Shown here one piece after another: positions 63,834 through 64,000 of a DNA stretch of 64,000 bases; position 1 is the stretch's first letter, and each line of letters starts with the position of its first letter. The notes under the pieces are model-generated. The model saw only the letters and a list, made by a program, of their open reading frames with translations, searched no databases and was not told the DNA's origin. Source of the DNA: Ginsengibacter hankyongi (GTDB taxonomy: Bacteria; Bacteroidota; Bacteroidia; Chitinophagales; Chitinophagaceae). The stretch covers positions 469,365 to 533,364 of the forward strand of contig NZ_VYQF01000003.1 of the NCBI RefSeq assembly GCF_008710285.1. Reading direction: 5' to 3'. A program made the translations under genes and the position numbers.

Positions 63834-64000
63834 ATGGAAGAGTCAATGAAATCAATTGCATTAAACCAGGTTGCCGAAGTTGAATTGAGGTACAAATCAA
63901 AAGTAAAAGCATCAGAACGTCCGAAGGTCAGCCATTCAAGAGATGCTTACATTATCTTTAAAAACACCTGGGATGAAAACAAGATCGAATTGCAGGAACA
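63834..64000 (+). CDS. RadC/JAB-domain DNA repair-like protein (partial, cut by window edge)
   Basis: From the ATG at 63834 the frame runs off the window: MEESMKSIALNQVAEVELRY, then KASERPKVSHSRDAYIIFKNTWDENKIELQE. This is the N-terminal part of the Bacteroidota RadC-like JAB (JAMM) domain proteins, about 150 residues long, frequent on conjugative and integrated elements. The metal-binding residues are beyond the edge. It suggests another mobile element starts to the right. Confidence 0.75.
   Translation, partial: MEESMKSIALNQVAEVELRYKSKVKASERPKVSHSRDAYIIFKNTWDENKIELQE

Overview
The window comes from a Bacteroidota genome, most likely from the Chitinophagaceae or a close relative. The evidence is a SusC/SusD pair, a type 9 secretion C-terminal domain, CTnDOT-type conjugation genes (RteC, TraE/DUF4134, DUF1896), promoters of the TAnnTTTG class, and families largely restricted to Bacteroidota (DUF6266, DUF6520, TlpA-DUF3738). 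Assignment below the phylum is inference.

Layout. Positions 1-7.6 kb are the end of an integrative conjugative element: a methylase-helicase cut by the left edge, DUF1896, a membrane protein, TraE, two cargo lipoproteins and RteC. From 7.6 to 12.8 kb lies a patchwork with a Crp/Fnr 3' remnant, a small secreted-protein gene between two imperfect direct repeats, an ArsR-SRPBCC-YciI operon with visible promoter and operators, an intact Crp/Fnr gene and a truncated dehydrogenase. From 12.8 to 21.5 kb are ordinary chromosomal genes: a T9SS cargo protein, two ECF-like sigma factors, an acetyltransferase, a flavin reductase, FolE, a di-haem peroxidase-like lipoprotein and membrane proteins. From 21.5 to 26 kb the region is gene-poor, with a HTH protein and DUF6266-type proteins.

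The centre (26.06-39.32 kb) is a complete type II-C CRISPR-Cas locus. It has 80 repeats of 48 bp, cas2, cas1, a REP-associated tyrosine transposase (RAYT) gene lying between cas1 and cas9, a 1565-residue Cas9, and a tracrRNA divergent from cas9. The tracrRNA anti-repeat pairs with the first 18 nt of the repeat, which fixes crRNA sense as the + strand. The RAYT gene carries a perfect REP-like palindrome in frame in its own coding sequence. The array and the cas operon converge on a bidirectional terminator.

From 39.3 to 46.3 kb is a probable defence island. A GIY-YIG nuclease, a 62-residue protein and a Rad50/SMC-like ATPase with a CPLC hook form one operon, next to a small RNxxxH-type gene broken by a single TGA. 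Diverged copies of one sequence flank this module. A nucleotidyltransferase-HEPN fusion and an XRE regulator follow. From 46.4 to 54.7 kb is a TlpA-DUF3738 / SusC (frameshifted) / SusD uptake operon, then DUF6520, MauE-like and two AraC-type genes.

From 55 to 59.8 kb an alpha-oxoamine synthase fused to a GNAT-like acyltransferase is divergent from a small protein, a PAS histidine kinase and a LuxR-type response regulator, an arrangement reminiscent of CqsA/LqsA signalling. The intergenic region holds a 67-bp element with a second copy (53/67 identical, with a compensatory change in its hairpin) at 23.76 kb. The right end has a SET-domain protein, another LuxR-type regulator and the start of a RadC/JAB-domain gene cut by the window edge.
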